Assembly (NCBI GenBank): GCA_004794785.1
Contig: SJOL01009883.1
Location: 534,778-598,777 of the forward strand
Origin: Opisthorchis felineus
Taxonomy: Eukaryota; Platyhelminthes; Trematoda; Opisthorchiida; Opisthorchiidae
DNA length: 64,000 bases
Direction of reading: 5' to 3'
Shown here: positions 26,001 through 41,000 of the stretch, one piece after another
Layout: every line of letters starts with the position of its first letter
How positions within the stretch are numbered: the first letter of the stretch is position 1
The notes under the pieces: model-generated
Told to the model about the DNA's origin: nothing
Database searches by the model: none
What the model saw: only the letters and a program-made list of their open reading frames with translations
Position numbers and translations under genes: made by a program

Positions 26001-29000
26001 TGGGTGAGGCTTGTTCACAGACTTGTTCTATCAGCGATATAAGTTCCTATGCTGATACGATCTAAATATGGGCAACTTATGCGGTAAGACGGTAAAGTTT
26101 GCTTCAAAAATGTTGTTTGCCAAATCGTTTGTTATGTGTCTTAGCTTAGCTTGTGAAACCAATTTTCACTATCCAGCTTATGAATTTCAAAAACCACAAA
26201 GCATCGGTCGATCACACTTGAAGCTTGCTATAATGATGAAGTGAAGTGAACAGCGAATGCTGGGAAATTGATAAATGCAGAGTAAAAACCCATGCACATG
26301 ATAATTCGCACCACGAATGCTCTAAACTGTGACCTTGGCCACAAAATCATTAGCCTTCTCTACAGAACTTTAACAATCAGGTAATGCTATTTTGCAACGG
26401 ATTCGGCAATAACAAGCAGCCAATCAACCAATATGAAGTAATATTAAACGTTGGAATGGGTCCATGAGCCTAGGCAATTTCACCCCCTGTAATCCACCTG
26501 TATCAATACAAGAGTTCAAACGCGATTCAATCCTAAGGTGTCATGAAGCAGGCCTAACCGTCTGGTGGAAAAACCACCTGGTCGCAAACTTTGTCAGACC
26601 AGTCCAACCGCACCTGCGATTTTCTGTTTGGAGCACCTCTACGGGATTTTGCCTCACACTTTTCAAGTAATCTTGGTGCATTAAATGTTCTTAAAATGAT
26701 ATTTCCTTCGGAATAACAGAGGTATATCAAAGTCGTCCGTCTAGGTGGTTCAAGTTGTCTTCCTTCGTGATCTGTTCCTGTGTTCCGAACTGCCTCGACC
26801 AACAAAAATTCAGATGGTGTACATGCGCTAAAAAACAAATTCTGCATTTCGGTCTGTTGTTTATGCTCAGTTTAATCGTGTACATCACAGTGACAAATAT
26901 TTATTATCTAGAGTTCTGGTGAGGTAATTATAGCTATAGGTTAAACGTGGAACTATGATTTCTCTCGCTGAACGACTTTGAGCTCATTTTTAGTGCATCG
27001 ATGGATTTATCACTCAGAGTAGATTGAAAGGATAGAACCGACGAATTCTGTGACTAAACGAAACGTTGGCTGCACCCGTGCAGCCTAAATTGTTTACTTT
27101 CAAATTAGTGCTGGACTCAAAAGTCTCCGGCCAAGTACAACAACCAACACGTGCGCCATATGGTGTGATCGGCATTTGAATATACGTTATCACCCATTGA
27201 ATTATTAAAAAATTCTATCACTTTGCACGTATTAGGGGGGTTTAACTTTTGGAAGTCAGCTTCACGTTTTGATTGAGGAATATATAACAAGAAATCCTAC
27301 CACAGTTTAGGATTTATTAGCAGCTCATTGGTGACACATACGGTACGATGATATCAGTATTTTGTCTAATGTCTCATTAATAGCCGCCTGTGTGAAACTG
27401 TTGTCTGATCGAAATTTCCAGCCGGAAGACGGATTACTCTGAAACTTACTTAAAACGTTGAACACCAGTGTATACTTGAAAATGCTGCTTTAATTAGGTT
27501 ATGGTTAAATGTCCCTAAGGCGCGTACAGAGCGGCTGGACGGCGGCCATCTCAGGAGCGCGGATGTCAGTCCTTCCATTTATTTCTGGGTGAAACAGAAG
27601 GAAAAGTGAACGTGGAAACTATAGGAAGCACACTCTTAGACCAACTAGTCACCAACAAACTCAAATCAATCTTCGATGCTCCTTTCAGAGGAGTAGGAGT
27701 CAGAACAATGGATTGATGGAAATAAGCAAAAATAGTCACTTTTCTCGTGAAGCCTTAAACAAATAAATCTAGTGGAATTTAACACAGCTAAAGCTGACAC
27801 TAGCACATTATTGCACAATTTTTGAGGTGATGTCTTTGAAAAAGTAAATATTTCAATAAAACCTGACACTCAAGTAGACTACCGATCACCGATAAACTCT
27901 CCTCATTGGATTTTTTCGGGTGCCATAAAATTATTGTCCAGCAAACCAAGGATCGTTTGTTAGTGTACGAAAGTGTACATCACTTCTAGAATGTAAAACA
28001 CCGGAAAGTTTTGTAACTATGTCTACGGCCTAAATGTAAAAAACAAAGACAGGATTCATGGCCAGCTAGTCATCATCAAGTGGACATTTCGAACAATAAT
28101 GAGAATGACCTCACGGTTCGAAAATGGTGAAGACTGATCGGAATACAGAAGAAATTTTTCTGTTAGCTAGTTGCATTCTGATTAAACCTGATTCAAACCA
28201 GACCACAAATCGAGTTGAGAACTAAAATTGAAGCAATCATTCTGAATTTAATTACATAAGGCTGATTGAGTTTAGCTGGAGTAATAACCGACAAGTACGA
28301 AAAATCCCCGGATGTCTTAACCAATGATATCAGTCGATCAGTCTATTAGGGTGCCAATCAGTAGATTAGGTTGCTTGTGCCAATACATAAGGAGTCATAC
28401 GATAACATAGCGCACGTTGTTTAGGACGGGTGCTGCAAAATTCAAGTTGGAGAAATACTACACGAGAACCAATCAACAGAACGGCCGTAAAGTGGCTTTT
28501 GGCATTGGAGTAAAGTGTTATCAAGATCAACGTAAGAACTCCCACACTGAAAAGTTTGTCACTTGGCCTTCGCTTACGTGATATAAACAAAATACACACT
28601 TTTAATTAGGAAAGCTCCAGAATGATCAACAGATGAAATCTGACTCACATGGCTGTCATACTTTCTTAGAACGCGCTGATCCTTCTCCCAGTAGACTACG
28701 CTACCAGGAAGAGCACGACGCTTAATTCCGCAGTTCAGATTGAGCGTTTCATCCTCGTCGAATGAGTGTTCCTCATGCGTCAACGCTTGATAAAATTCTG
28801 GAGGAACTTCAATAAAATGAGGAAATATATAACTAGACCAGAATATCCATTTCTATTGTTGAAGTTGAAATGCTAATCTACTTTGAAAAGGTGACTCATA
28901 TATTTGGAAAAAATGATCAGAATTGCTAACGTGGAATGCGCCCAAATGTGCGTCTTTTTATTGGAGTCACGAAAGCCTCGATACACTCGGAAGAAGGATT

Positions 29001-32000
29001 TTGTGTATTTGTCTGACCTGGTCGCTTTTGACTCCACTGAAATAGTTTTCAGGTAGCTTCCATCAAGTCTTGCCTTAATATTAGGCTTTTCAGACCTTAA
29101 GTTCCATAGAACTGATACAGGTTAGTTAGCTGCTGGACAATATTCAAATGACAATTTTTATTGCATGGGATAAGCTAAGAAACAATTTTGTCCAGCTGTT
29201 AATGGAATGAAAAGGATCGAATGAATAACTCCCGGTACTATAGAGAAATCGATAACCTGCTGCTGTTTAGTGCACAGAAGCTGAATGAATCTCGTCTTCA
29301 AGTCGATCTGGAAATACGCACAAAGCTACTGAATCCTGCTGCTTTTCAGTGATTACTGTTACGTTACTAGGGCACTTTGGTTGTCCACTTGCGCCTACTT
29401 CACAGGCTGGAAGAGACAGAGTGTACTGAACACCATAAAGAACCGACTGTCTCCGAAATTTCCATTAACTAGATGTACAGCCTCTTTCACTAGACCCCAT
29501 TCTGCTGCCTTGTGAGTTGGGTTATTTCACTCAAAAACCGACTTGAACATATGTACACTGGTCCCGGATGCTGAACGAATACCAAGCTCCCGTCTAACGC
29601 TACAGGTTTATTGAGCTTGGTACCGACGCATCCTAATGACGGATGTTTAGTACTTCTTTTCGAAACGTTCGTGGCATGAGTAACTTGTGTAGAGATCCTG
29701 AGAAGCCAAGCTAAATAAGCCCGTTGATCATCATAGAGACTAATCAGGCGAAAACAATCGATCAATTTAAGGTTGTTATCATCAGATCAACGCTCACCAA
29801 TCGCCTTATGAAATAGGTGTGGTTGAATTAGTGTGACTCTGTCGAGCCAGTTATCGATTTATTCCGATAATCCATTTTCAGATGAATAGCTAGCTTGTAT
29901 AATTAGCAATTTACTCAATCTGATGACGATGGATCAAAAATGTGGATGGATGTTGTTAGGACGATGTGGTTGGGTCGTGAAGGGCTCGGTCGAAAATAGA
30001 TGAGTGACCTCAGGCAGCTGGGCTTTTCAAGTGTCGACGACGTCTGTCTTGATAACATCCATTGAAATGGCCAACGTTGTTTAGAAAGGCCAGACCTTCC
30101 GCAGGGACGAGTGACAATTTAAATAAAACAGTATGACTGTTAAACAGTAGCCAAGCAACCGGGAAAGTTCAGCATTGTGTCAGGACAAAGTTCACAGGTT
30201 TAAAAAAGAAACGGGCAAACAATTACTAAAACCGGAGTAACAACCCTGAAATAAATTACTTCAAAGTAGGTCTACAGTATATAAGACAAGTGCTGTCCCT
30301 AAATTTTGCCTCGTGTTAACAATTAAACCACAGTTCGATTCTCGTCGGGTTAGTTCATTCCAAATGTTTACTATCTGATCAATCTATGGTAAGCGAGCCA
30401 TTTATTCTAAAACTCTGGTTGATCGGGACATACGCCAGGGTGGTGATGAGTGGACAGCCCTAAAGTGAGACGCTCATTTGTAGAACCTTGGCATTTCATG
30501 CACGGCACTTTTGGCATTTCATCCTAACAGACCTCAATGATTCGGTAGCTTCGGAAGGACATCATTCAAATAATTAATCTGTTCATAATCCAAATAACAG
30601 TATGCCTGTAAGCTTACTAGAATTTTGTTGGAGTCGTTCCTAGCGCTGAGGGATCTCTTCGAAGCCTAAGTTAAATGGTGCTGTTTCTAAAGCTGAGTAT
30701 CTGCAAGACGTTTTCACTATACATCTGTATTCCAGACAAACAGGAAGTTTGTATTTGCATTTGTGACGCAAGGAAATACAGATGCAGTGGCTCTGTGCCC
30801 TAAACAACAGAAGGCATGGCAGTTTGGAAGCGGTAAGGGACTTTTGCGGCCAACGAGCTCACGTGGCTTCTTATGACGTGTTATCGTGATGAACAGCTAG
30901 GCTGTGTGCATCCAGTCACACAGTGCGTAGAATGGCGGATGGACTTAGGCTGTTTTCTCCGGACCATCCTACTCTAGCGAATTTTAGGGCCAGCAATGCT
31001 GATTTTCTTTGGCTGGTTCGCAAAAGTTGTCGAACGAGGCTTAAGAATGCTGTTTGAAAATAAACGAAATTGCCTGACACCCCTAATTAGCCAAACCATA
31101 CAACCTCATTAGTTATTGAAGATTAATTTAGCAAATTTTCCAATTTAACGAAGTTAAAATGCGTGCTTTGCTCGTTTTTTCTATCTGTCGCACTACGGTA
31201 AACTCACTCAAATGCTTTCCACTTGGATACAGGTTCCAAATGAGTACAGAGGAGATAATCATGAGCAAAGGATAATACGAAAAAAGATAAGCACCTACCA
31301 AAAATGAGTTAGAATTATCTCACTCGATTTTCCTGAGATAGGCACTTTTTGCAACAACAAAAAACGTTTCTGTAACAAGTAAGCACGGTCGAAAAGTAGA
31401 GACCGGGCAGGCAATAACTTACATGTTACTAGAAGATCAAACGTGATTGAGACACGCCCAACCACGTTGGACAATGTCATTTCGTATGTACCAGAATCCG
31501 CTTCAGCAACTTGGTGCACAATCAGATGTCGTCCTCGGAGGGCATACCGTCTTGGTCTTTGTGGACTGTGAGTCACCGGACTATGCGTGAGCACGGGCGG
31601 TGCCCATGGAACAATAGGCTGGTGTTCACCTTGCTTGTGCCACCTGAGGTTGGAAAAAGTTAGAAATATTCAACCATGAATTTGTGTAAGCTAGCCCTAT
31701 TTAATTGATTAATCCTACCCAAATGGCAAGACGGGGATCCGAACTAATTCTGTGTTATCCATTGAGGAACTACATGGATAAGAATAAACGCGCGTAAGCC
31801 GCTGTGTCCTCCCATATCCATCCGGAATATTCAAGAGAAATTCTAGTCAGATATCGCTTTATTTCAGAAGCAAAAGTCACCCTACTGAGTATCATCAATG
31901 GCTAGCTGGAAAGATATCCTCGACTTTTCTGAGGTATTCCGTTTACTCTTGGTAGTTCATCTTGTGCTATAGGTTGGTCTTATATAGCTAATTAATCCTC

Positions 32001-35000
32001 TTAGTTTGTTTGTGCATTGTTGCTATTCTTGGGCGATAAACATAAAAGACTGTGCAAACATACCTATGGATGCTATTTTTATTGCGTTAGGGGTTGCGGC
32101 CACCCACTGAAGTGTTTAGCAGACTGCTGTCTACATTGGGTGTTTTGGTCAGCTCAGCGTACATCTGTTAAGGTATGCGCTCCGAATGCTTACGAATGTG
32201 TCTGAGTAACACTGGAAGAAGTCGTAAAACGAGGCAATAAACCGCAAGTAAATTTGATCACTCAAATGCAGGCGAATGGTCAGGCTAACAACATGCCATA
32301 CCACTCCTGTTCACACTCCGTTGCGCACTGTTTTTATTTTCAAGCACTCCAACTAATTACGCATCTCTCTCTGTTTGTTTCAGTTCTACTTTTTGTGTAC
32401 TATTGGAAATCAGGTTCCTCATACAAGGGTCGTTCGCCAGCCAGACACTAAGGCTGGAAGTCCGTAAAGTCACACACAAACAAATCAAACGGAGAGACAG
32501 CGTTAGAAAAATGAAAATGTTTTTAATTGCTGTAGTGTCAGAAAAGACCGACCGGTTGTCGGTTAGAAATGGAGATACTGGGTCTACTTTGTCGGAGAAG
32601 CAGAATGCAGGTGGTCGTGCGCTTCCGTGTATAATATGCCAAATGAAAAGCGTGCTCCGATCTCTAATACAGAAATGAACGCATCTTGTGTGACTAGAAT
32701 CAAGAGTGGGTTTGAGCCAAAAAGCTTTGTTCGAAACTCAGAACATTAAACTCCCATTGAATATATGCTGATGTTCGCACCACTGCCGTTGGAATTTTGG
32801 ACAGCTGTACCGGTTCATGTGCGGACAACGCATTCCGAATAAGGACAGTTTTGACGTTAGGCTGAGTATCATGAAAACGGTCGTCGAATTCCCGAGGAAA
32901 TCCTGAAGATATTCACTCTATCTGCTGTGCTGTTTTCCTTTCCTAACGATGCGGCAGGCAAACTAGAACAATCACTCAATCAAACATTTACCCATGAAAA
33001 CGAAAAATGCAGAATTGTACAAAACTGGATAAGTTCGATTGTGAAGGAAGAGTATTTGGTCTAGAGCTCTTAAATGAGAGAGGACGGCAGTCCGACATTT
33101 AGCCTATGTTAAGCTCGTCCAATAACGCTCAAAGCTAACGTCAAGGAGTTTCACAAAACGTCCTCCAGTGTAAACAATTTGAAATGTAGATGTGAATATG
33201 AGATGTAGAACTCACTCGATTCTTGGGGCAGGGTTCGACATTTGATCAGCAAAAAACGAATTGGCAGGAGACTGATCAGAATAGTAACGAAGTTCGGCAT
33301 CGTCGTTAATCTTGACAACATACGGTTGGGATTTCTTTAGCCGAGGGGAAAAGTCCGCGCGTGTGGGCGTGTAAAGTGCTGAATGAATGAAGGTCAAATA
33401 AGGAAATATTCAAAGTCCTGATATTGTTGTTGTACATTTTGTGCTCAGCATTGGCAATTCAGTTCCACCAAACTTACTTTTGAATATGAAAGCAGAAGTG
33501 AGTAAATTCTGTTGGACGCACACTATATCACTAAATGTGGTTTCTGATGTGCATACACGTGACGTGATCTCGTTACTGTGCTATTTCAATTCAATCAGTA
33601 CACTGGTGGACGCCTCAAACCTCGAAAAATATGAAGACAGATCTCGACGATCGACAGCTGTTCAGACCCTATCTTATCAATTTAAATTGGAGGAAAATAG
33701 TGAGATGTTGAATTCGACCCGCTTCAAGAAACAGGCAATTGATTATATGTTTCATGAGAACTAGAAGGTTCTGTCCGTTCAAATAGGTAACATTTGAAGC
33801 ACTATACACACAGATAAGATGCACTTATTTCACGCTGGACTGAAACTGAGTGCAAAACAGTTTTCACAAGGATAAGGATGTACTGGTTGTACTGGTTTTC
33901 TGAAAGGGATGTGTATACCTGCCTGTATAGAGAGCGGATGGTTGCTGGTTTGTTAGCTGGGCTGGGCTGGGCTGGGCTGGGCTGGGCAGTTTGACTGCAA
34001 ACGTTTCATTACCGATCGAAGTGAGGTCACCGGTGCGTTGTTAGGAGGCGGAGTGTATCTACCAACATTCCCCTCAACAGTATAGATTATGGAGGCGTAA
34101 GAAGTGTGCCGTGATCATCTTCACTTTTCGATGCACGGATTTAAATTAAGTAAGCACCACATGGGTCATCAAAATTAAACATAAAGTAGACGAACCGCTA
34201 CCAACTGGTCTCAGGAGTTAATAACAAAGGCGGAACACCGTTGTAAAGGGAGAAGTATGTTCTACACAACCGCGAAGACACTAATCCGGAGTGAACCGAA
34301 ACTTTACTGAGTGTCGACTTCTGCTACTATTCTGATCTGCCAACCACTATCAAAAATGGGATGCCTTACTAAATGTCTAGCACACACACAAATATCCCAA
34401 CATTGTACTTATGACCTGGCGCCAATCGTCCTAGTAGTGACCGTATATCTGGGTCAGAACCAAACAAACGTTTGCACGAGTTGCAATAAAACAGGCTTAC
34501 CCAAAAAAGCATGGAGCAATATAGCAGAGCGGTGAATTCAACATCAGACAGCAGCCGAATACACACTGCTAACCAGAGTTTAGCCACAGGTATACACTAA
34601 CCCATATTCAGATACGATTCGAATGGACTAGAAGGGAAGCTAGAGCTTATGGTGAAGAAGAAAATTTCAGCATTTCTGCTCGTGCTACTTACTTGCCATT
34701 TCCACTTGAAAGAGAAACACGTATTTGTCCGGTGAATTGTACGAGCTGATTTCACATGTATAGTAATTTACGTGATGTATATCAAAGTTCGTGATGACCA
34801 GTTTGGAATCCATGTCCACCAGTTTCGTGTCACGTATAGAGGTACTGAAAGGCGTAGGAGACAGAAAGAAAATATACAAGAATATCGATGCAACAAACGA
34901 TTGTTTTGCCTTTAACAGGGCTCAATGACTCAAAATTCGCTCGAGGTCGGACCGCCTGATCAAAAGGGCATATTTTGATGAAAATTCAAACACCCAACTT

Positions 35001-38000
35001 ACTGAGCACGACGAAGGGGTGTACAGGTCATTTTGTTCTACATACTTCACAATTGCTTCCCTTCTTTCATGCCGATAGTTATCGTCCGTATTATTGCAAA
35101 CTCTATTCGCATCACTATCGCATGAACAGTCTTCACCCTGTCCTAGTGCGATTATTTCGGTTTGTCCAATCCAACACGGGGAGCTCTGAACTCGATTGTT
35201 GCTCTGAGAGACGGACCAATCGGTCGATGAAACCAGGACAGCTACTGGGTCACCATTCGAGATGTCGGGCATACCAACCACACCGTTCAAACAAGAACGC
35301 GTTTGCCAATTCAGGCATAGCAATTTCAGCGCGCCAAACCGCCTACTAGGCACGTCAGATGTTTAAAAATACCAGAATACTCAGAGATATGAGCAGTCGA
35401 TGAGCTCTAGTAAGAGTGATACTCGAGACCGGTGCTTCGTTGTTTTGATTTGGTCTAATCAAAATATCCGTGCCAGAATAGAAGGATTGCTCAAATTAGA
35501 GCGATATGGATATGAACTCTACACATCTCGCAGTAGCATGTAATTAAGGGAGATTCTCTTCGGTTTTTCCGTAAGCATACGGATGAATCAGTCGTTCTAT
35601 TTCAGCGAAATTTCATAAGGAAGATGTTGGGGTTCAGCGGCAAGTTCTGTGGAAAATTATGCATTATGTGCATACAGAATCTCTAGAAAAGAAGCAAAGG
35701 ATCTTTGCACAAACAGGAGGATCGTCTGATGCAAGAATTGGAATGTTGGTTGAAGAATATTTCGACGCTTTTTTGCATCGAGTAGATTTAAACCAAATTC
35801 ATCTCTGCGTTAACTCAGTTCGTGCAACTCCGGATGACTGAATTAGGCACTCTGTCGTTTCGACAATACGACAGTGTGACAGATAACTGACCTGAAATTT
35901 CCTGAGAACTGTGCTCTCAGAGACTTGTCCTGGAAGTGCCTGGGGAGGGGTAATAGTCCAGTGCCTTACCACCCGGTCAGAAAGATTAGTCCAGCGGTGT
36001 CCAAACATTAGGGTTAACTAGGATCTGTTTGCTAGAGGCTAAATCCTCGTATGTGAGTTAATCATGCAAAGCCGAGATCTATGACGGAGATAGATGTGGT
36101 GGAGATGTCACCCGTACGCTCCTCTTTGCTCAGACGATGAGAAGGATCAAACCTGGAGGTGGTGTAACAACTGAAGCAAATATATTTATAGAGATTTTTG
36201 TCTCTAAACAAATAGAAATAAGCGGAACACTGCTGATGGCTGTGTGGATAAATTGTGGCAAATGGTGTTGGCACTGGTAAACTGCCAATTGGATATAATT
36301 ACCTTCTATGCTATGAAGCTGAACGTCAACACGGTATCCTTTGCTGTTGTTTACGACCTAAAGTTATAACAGTGAACTGGGCTCATCACTTATTCAATCA
36401 TCGTTAGTCACTACATAAAAAAATGGAACAATGGTGATCGCTTAATTTATCACACATAACATTGGAAAACCGTTTGTTCCTAATACCCTGACACTTGCCG
36501 TGAACTGAATTACAAAGTATCACATTATGGTTAACGGAGAACAGCATGTTGGCGTCAAATAGCTCTGGGTCAGTTCGTAAATCATTGTACCGTCAGCTGT
36601 TCTCTGTCGGAACCCTGGAGTCAGTCGCGTAGTGTATCAGTGATAATCGATATCACAGCGATCGATCGTCAAACTGGTAGACTGGTAGAAGGTCCGTCAC
36701 GAACACACGGGCACCCAAGCGTATATGAATAGACAAGTAACGAAGTAAATTGGTGGACGTTTTCCAAATAGTTTGATATTGCTATCAGCTCTGCATTAGT
36801 AAATGCGTGTGCTTTGGTGGGTTTATGGAGGAAGAATTTGCGCAACAAACGATGGTTTTTCGCTACATAGCAATTGGCAGTCACCGAGCCGTAAATAACC
36901 TACTGCATTATAAACTTGTAAATAGCAGGGAGATAGAACGTTGCGCTCATCCGTTTCACGCATGTCGGCATAATCGCCATGTCAAAGAGCTAGTGATGTC
37001 TTGTAACCTGACGTGGTAGAAGTGAACGCTTATATTCGCGTTGGTAAGCACAGACTAATTCAAATTGTTACTTACTGACGGTTATTGGTGCACTCGTTTA
37101 GCTAAGGATTCTGATTGCGAACGGAAAAGAAGATCCGCCCACCAATTCTCTCGATGGTAATATCTTAACCTCTTTAAGGTGCTGAAAAACTCAGAAGGTC
37201 ATCATGGAGAATTCAGCTACACGGATAACACCAAGCAATAATATTGGATTCCTTGTTTCGACCGCCGGAAAAACGTCTACCACCTAACTTACCTTCATGT
37301 GATTATTCCCACTTCTGTCAGCTTAAATCTAAATTGATTGCCGTCACAGGGTAAAATCACTCACTGTATGCATATCTTAACTACAGTTGCGACAGGAGGA
37401 GCGCTGAAACCTAGACCCGCGTCAAGAAGGGTATACTGTACAGAACTACTCATAAGGCTGAAAGAAACCCTTTGGCAACCGGCTAACCAATGTATGTATT
37501 TAGAGTATGCAGGTGATGTATTCCTTCATAATTCAACTTAATGTTAGGGGTGGCTCAACTGGATCAAGGATGAATTTCTCGTTTATGCCATTTCTTAACA
37601 GGCTGTGCTGCACAAAGGCCGCCTCATGTGTCAGTCGATGGGACACTCAAGCTATCGAAGTGTTTTATCGATAGTAAACTAATCATTAATTAATAATTCC
37701 ATGGCTCATTACTGCAGAAGTTTTCTGGAATTTCTGCTGTTTTAGTTCTTAGTTCTATCACCATTCCTCAGAAAGTTACGCATTCGTTTCTTTACACAGA
37801 GAGCATGGTGATTAGAAGTGCAAAGTCAACGGTAATAATCATAAACGGCCGGCTTTATTTTTATTTTTATGAGTTCAGATGCTACCGAATAAATCGATTG
37901 CTTTGACAAAATATAAAATTATCTCTTTGAACAAATGAACCATGGACTCAACGTAACCGTACGCTTGTTTCTATAGTGTTCAACGAAAACGCACTCCCCA

Positions 38001-41000
38001 CCAAAGAATCGGCGGCTATTTCGTAAGAAGTGCAGTTGCCACGTCGTCGATTTATTCACGGCGGTCCAATTGTTTGCCAATCTAAACCAGTGATCGCAGC
38101 GGGCTAAGTGCAAACGTGTAGGTGTCACTCAAGACGAACCAATGCCAGCGATCGTAAATCAGTCCGAGGAAAATCAAATCCAGTGGGAAATGTTACACAG
38201 GCTAGACCACGATGTGAAACTACTTCTAAAAACTACAAAACTTCCGTGTTTTATGAAGAAAAGCAACCCATTTGGTATATAAATACCCCAACAAGTGGTG
38301 CACAAACCCCTAAACTTCATAGGATAACAACAGGGCGGCAGGGTATGGCCCTAATATTTGACGCATTTCAAAATACGAAATAGATATATAACGTCTGCTT
38401 AGCCCCCCAGAAGCAGGTTCCACATCGAAGCATTACGGTCCATCAAGAAATCTAGATTGTTTACTCCCGTATGAAGCAACATTTCAAAACCCCGTGTGGT
38501 AATGATGTGAAATTTCAACTCCACGCTTAATCGATTCGGGAAACATTTTCTTCTAACAAATGGGTTAATGGTGGAAAACGGTCTTCCACCGCTGTTGTGT
38601 GAACATTAGTTCGAGGCTTACTGCACATTTTTCTGAAGACGAATCATCAATGCGACCTGAGTTTTCGTGTTCAGTGACGCTGGAGCTGCGCTGAAGAGTT
38701 TGTTCCATTGCTTTCGGCGTTCTGCCCCCCACTTGAGGTAAAACGAAGTTCAGGTTTTCGACTATCCACTGTATTGCTCAAACAACATATCCCGACGCTG
38801 CAAATCAAATCAAATTCCGTTTTCTAAATTGCATAATACTTGGCCGATTACTCAACAACATGCACGCAATTTTAATATCATCAGCTGAGAGAATCGGACA
38901 AATCTTCCAGCATGGTAGGTTAAAATTGTTTTCCACATTTTCGCGAAAAAACATTTTGGACAACATCGCCTTTTTTCTAGTAATTTACATCAGACATTAA
39001 CTTGATGAGAATCCATTTGCAACCTGAAGTTGGGTTAATGGGGGACTCGAATGAATGTCAGCTGTATTTCAGACAACCGTATAGCGAACAGTTCTCTGAG
39101 GGACTCTTGCTTGTGCACGGCATCTAATATATTTCGTGTTGCCAAAAAGATCGTTTATTGTTCAAATGTGCACGTGTACTCAGAAATTATCAGATTTCAG
39201 AGACGGCACCAGAGAGTAGAATCCCCACCGACAAAACAACCTACCTTTGTTGGAAGCATGGTTGTTTGGGAAATAGTGAAATGCTAAAACGTATACTGAG
39301 TCGAAAGTTGCTTCAAATATCTGGAAAGCAGCTGTTCCAGATGAAGCCGGGAACTCACATTGACTGTTGCTGTTCTCCTAACCGTGGCATATAGCCCCAA
39401 ACCGTTATGGGAGGGATTCCATCGACCGGCATGTGAGCACCAATCTTTGGGCAGATCAATTCCACCGATCGTCCCCGCATGACGAATTTACTAAAGTCTT
39501 GGTGTACGAGGGTTGTGACCAGCTGTGGTGGACTGGCATCTAGAAAACAGGAAACGCGTGAAATAAATATCGGACACCGAAATTCACAGGAAATTGGAGT
39601 CAAATAATATCATGGTTCATTATTTAGTTGAACAAATCAGTGACAAGCAAACGAACAGCAGACTTAAAAACAATTATCCTTCGTTCAACAATTATTCATC
39701 GTCGACTTTTACTTTTTTCAATGCATCCGGAAGAAATTACTCACTATTTAGAGGACAACAGGGCTTGTCTACGTGGGGCACAACAATATTCCCATGCCGT
39801 TACTTTTTTAAAGTAAACGGAATCAACTTACTTGATTTTGAAACTCCATTTTGTGGGTCCGGAAAACGAGGTATCAAGGAATACCAAGAAATTTAGTCCA
39901 TCTTAATTGTTTAGGATCCGGTGGCACAAAGTCTGTCTAGCTAGATCATAATCAGAGGTTGAAAGGAAGTACAAAATTCTTGCCAAAATAATTACTAAGT
40001 TATCTTATTGCTACATGAATCCTGGTTGACAAAACACTGCATTCTGAAAGAATATGTGAAAGGAACCTTATCAAACCATCGATTCGTTTTGCATTCCTTG
40101 AGACTCACCGTTAAACTGTATAATGAACGGCGGTCGACTATCCAACTTCCCTGCCGCGTGTACTGCCCGGCAATGGTAGCTTCCGATGTGTTCCGCACCC
40201 AAGACGGCAATATGCAGGTTACCGTTCTGGCGAACTTCCGTGTTTGGTAAGCGTCTGAAGATCGACGGTAATTATGTTAGTTTCATTTCCTTGAGGACTA
40301 TCGAGTAGTCGGTGACTTGAAAATTGCTAGCACAGATACACTAAGTTGTAGCCGTAAAGCATCCAAGAGCAAGATTATGACCAAACTGGTTAGTTGAGCA
40401 TTTGCTGTCAAAATACTTGAAATTCCTATGGAGATTTCGACAAACATGAGCAACACTTGAGCCTATTCAGGTCCTAAAGATAAACTTACATAAGCAGTGA
40501 CAGATTAGACCACAATTCGCATGTTCTATGGGGGTTGAACCTTCCCGCACTTTTCAGTCAGAACAATTATCTGGATAAACCAACGGCCACTCGACTCGTT
40601 CGAGCAATCGAAACGTTAGGGGACATGAGAAACCTAACCGAAGCGCTGTGACTATGCAGCCTGTAAACGGACTGCTGGGTAAACAAAAGAGACACAAAAA
40701 GCGACAGGTTCGCAGTCTCACAAAATCGGGGGGGGGGGAATAGTGGTTGTAACCAAATTCATCTACAGCCATCATCGAGAATTCGAGAAACTCACGCGTT
40801 ACCGTTGTGATACCATTTGATATTGAATGGACTGAGTGGAGGATTCGCGCTTGCATGACACGCAAACTCTAATTCCTGTCCCAGCTGTATATCTTCATAC
40901 CGACTGGGCCTGACTAGTCGAACTTGAACATCCGGTTCCATCCCTAAAGTAACAGAAATGTACGGCGGATGTGTGAAGGCTTCCAAGTCACAGGTACTTC

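Larger units (their letters stand above)
31644..34692 (-). other. Introns 7 and 6 of the PTK7-like gene (around exon 7)
   Basis: Intron 7 (31,644-33,215) and intron 6 (33,379-34,692) flank exon 7. They hold only short frames and the GCTGG repeat. A 107-codon plus frame at 33,441-33,764 has no recognised domain. Confidence 0.8.

Noticed and set aside
34994..35346. Open segment at 35 kb as a regular exon of the PTK7-like gene
   Set aside because: Exons 5 and 6 join in phase 2 with normal Ig3 spacing; this segment leaves in phase 0 at its good donor and would shift the frame.
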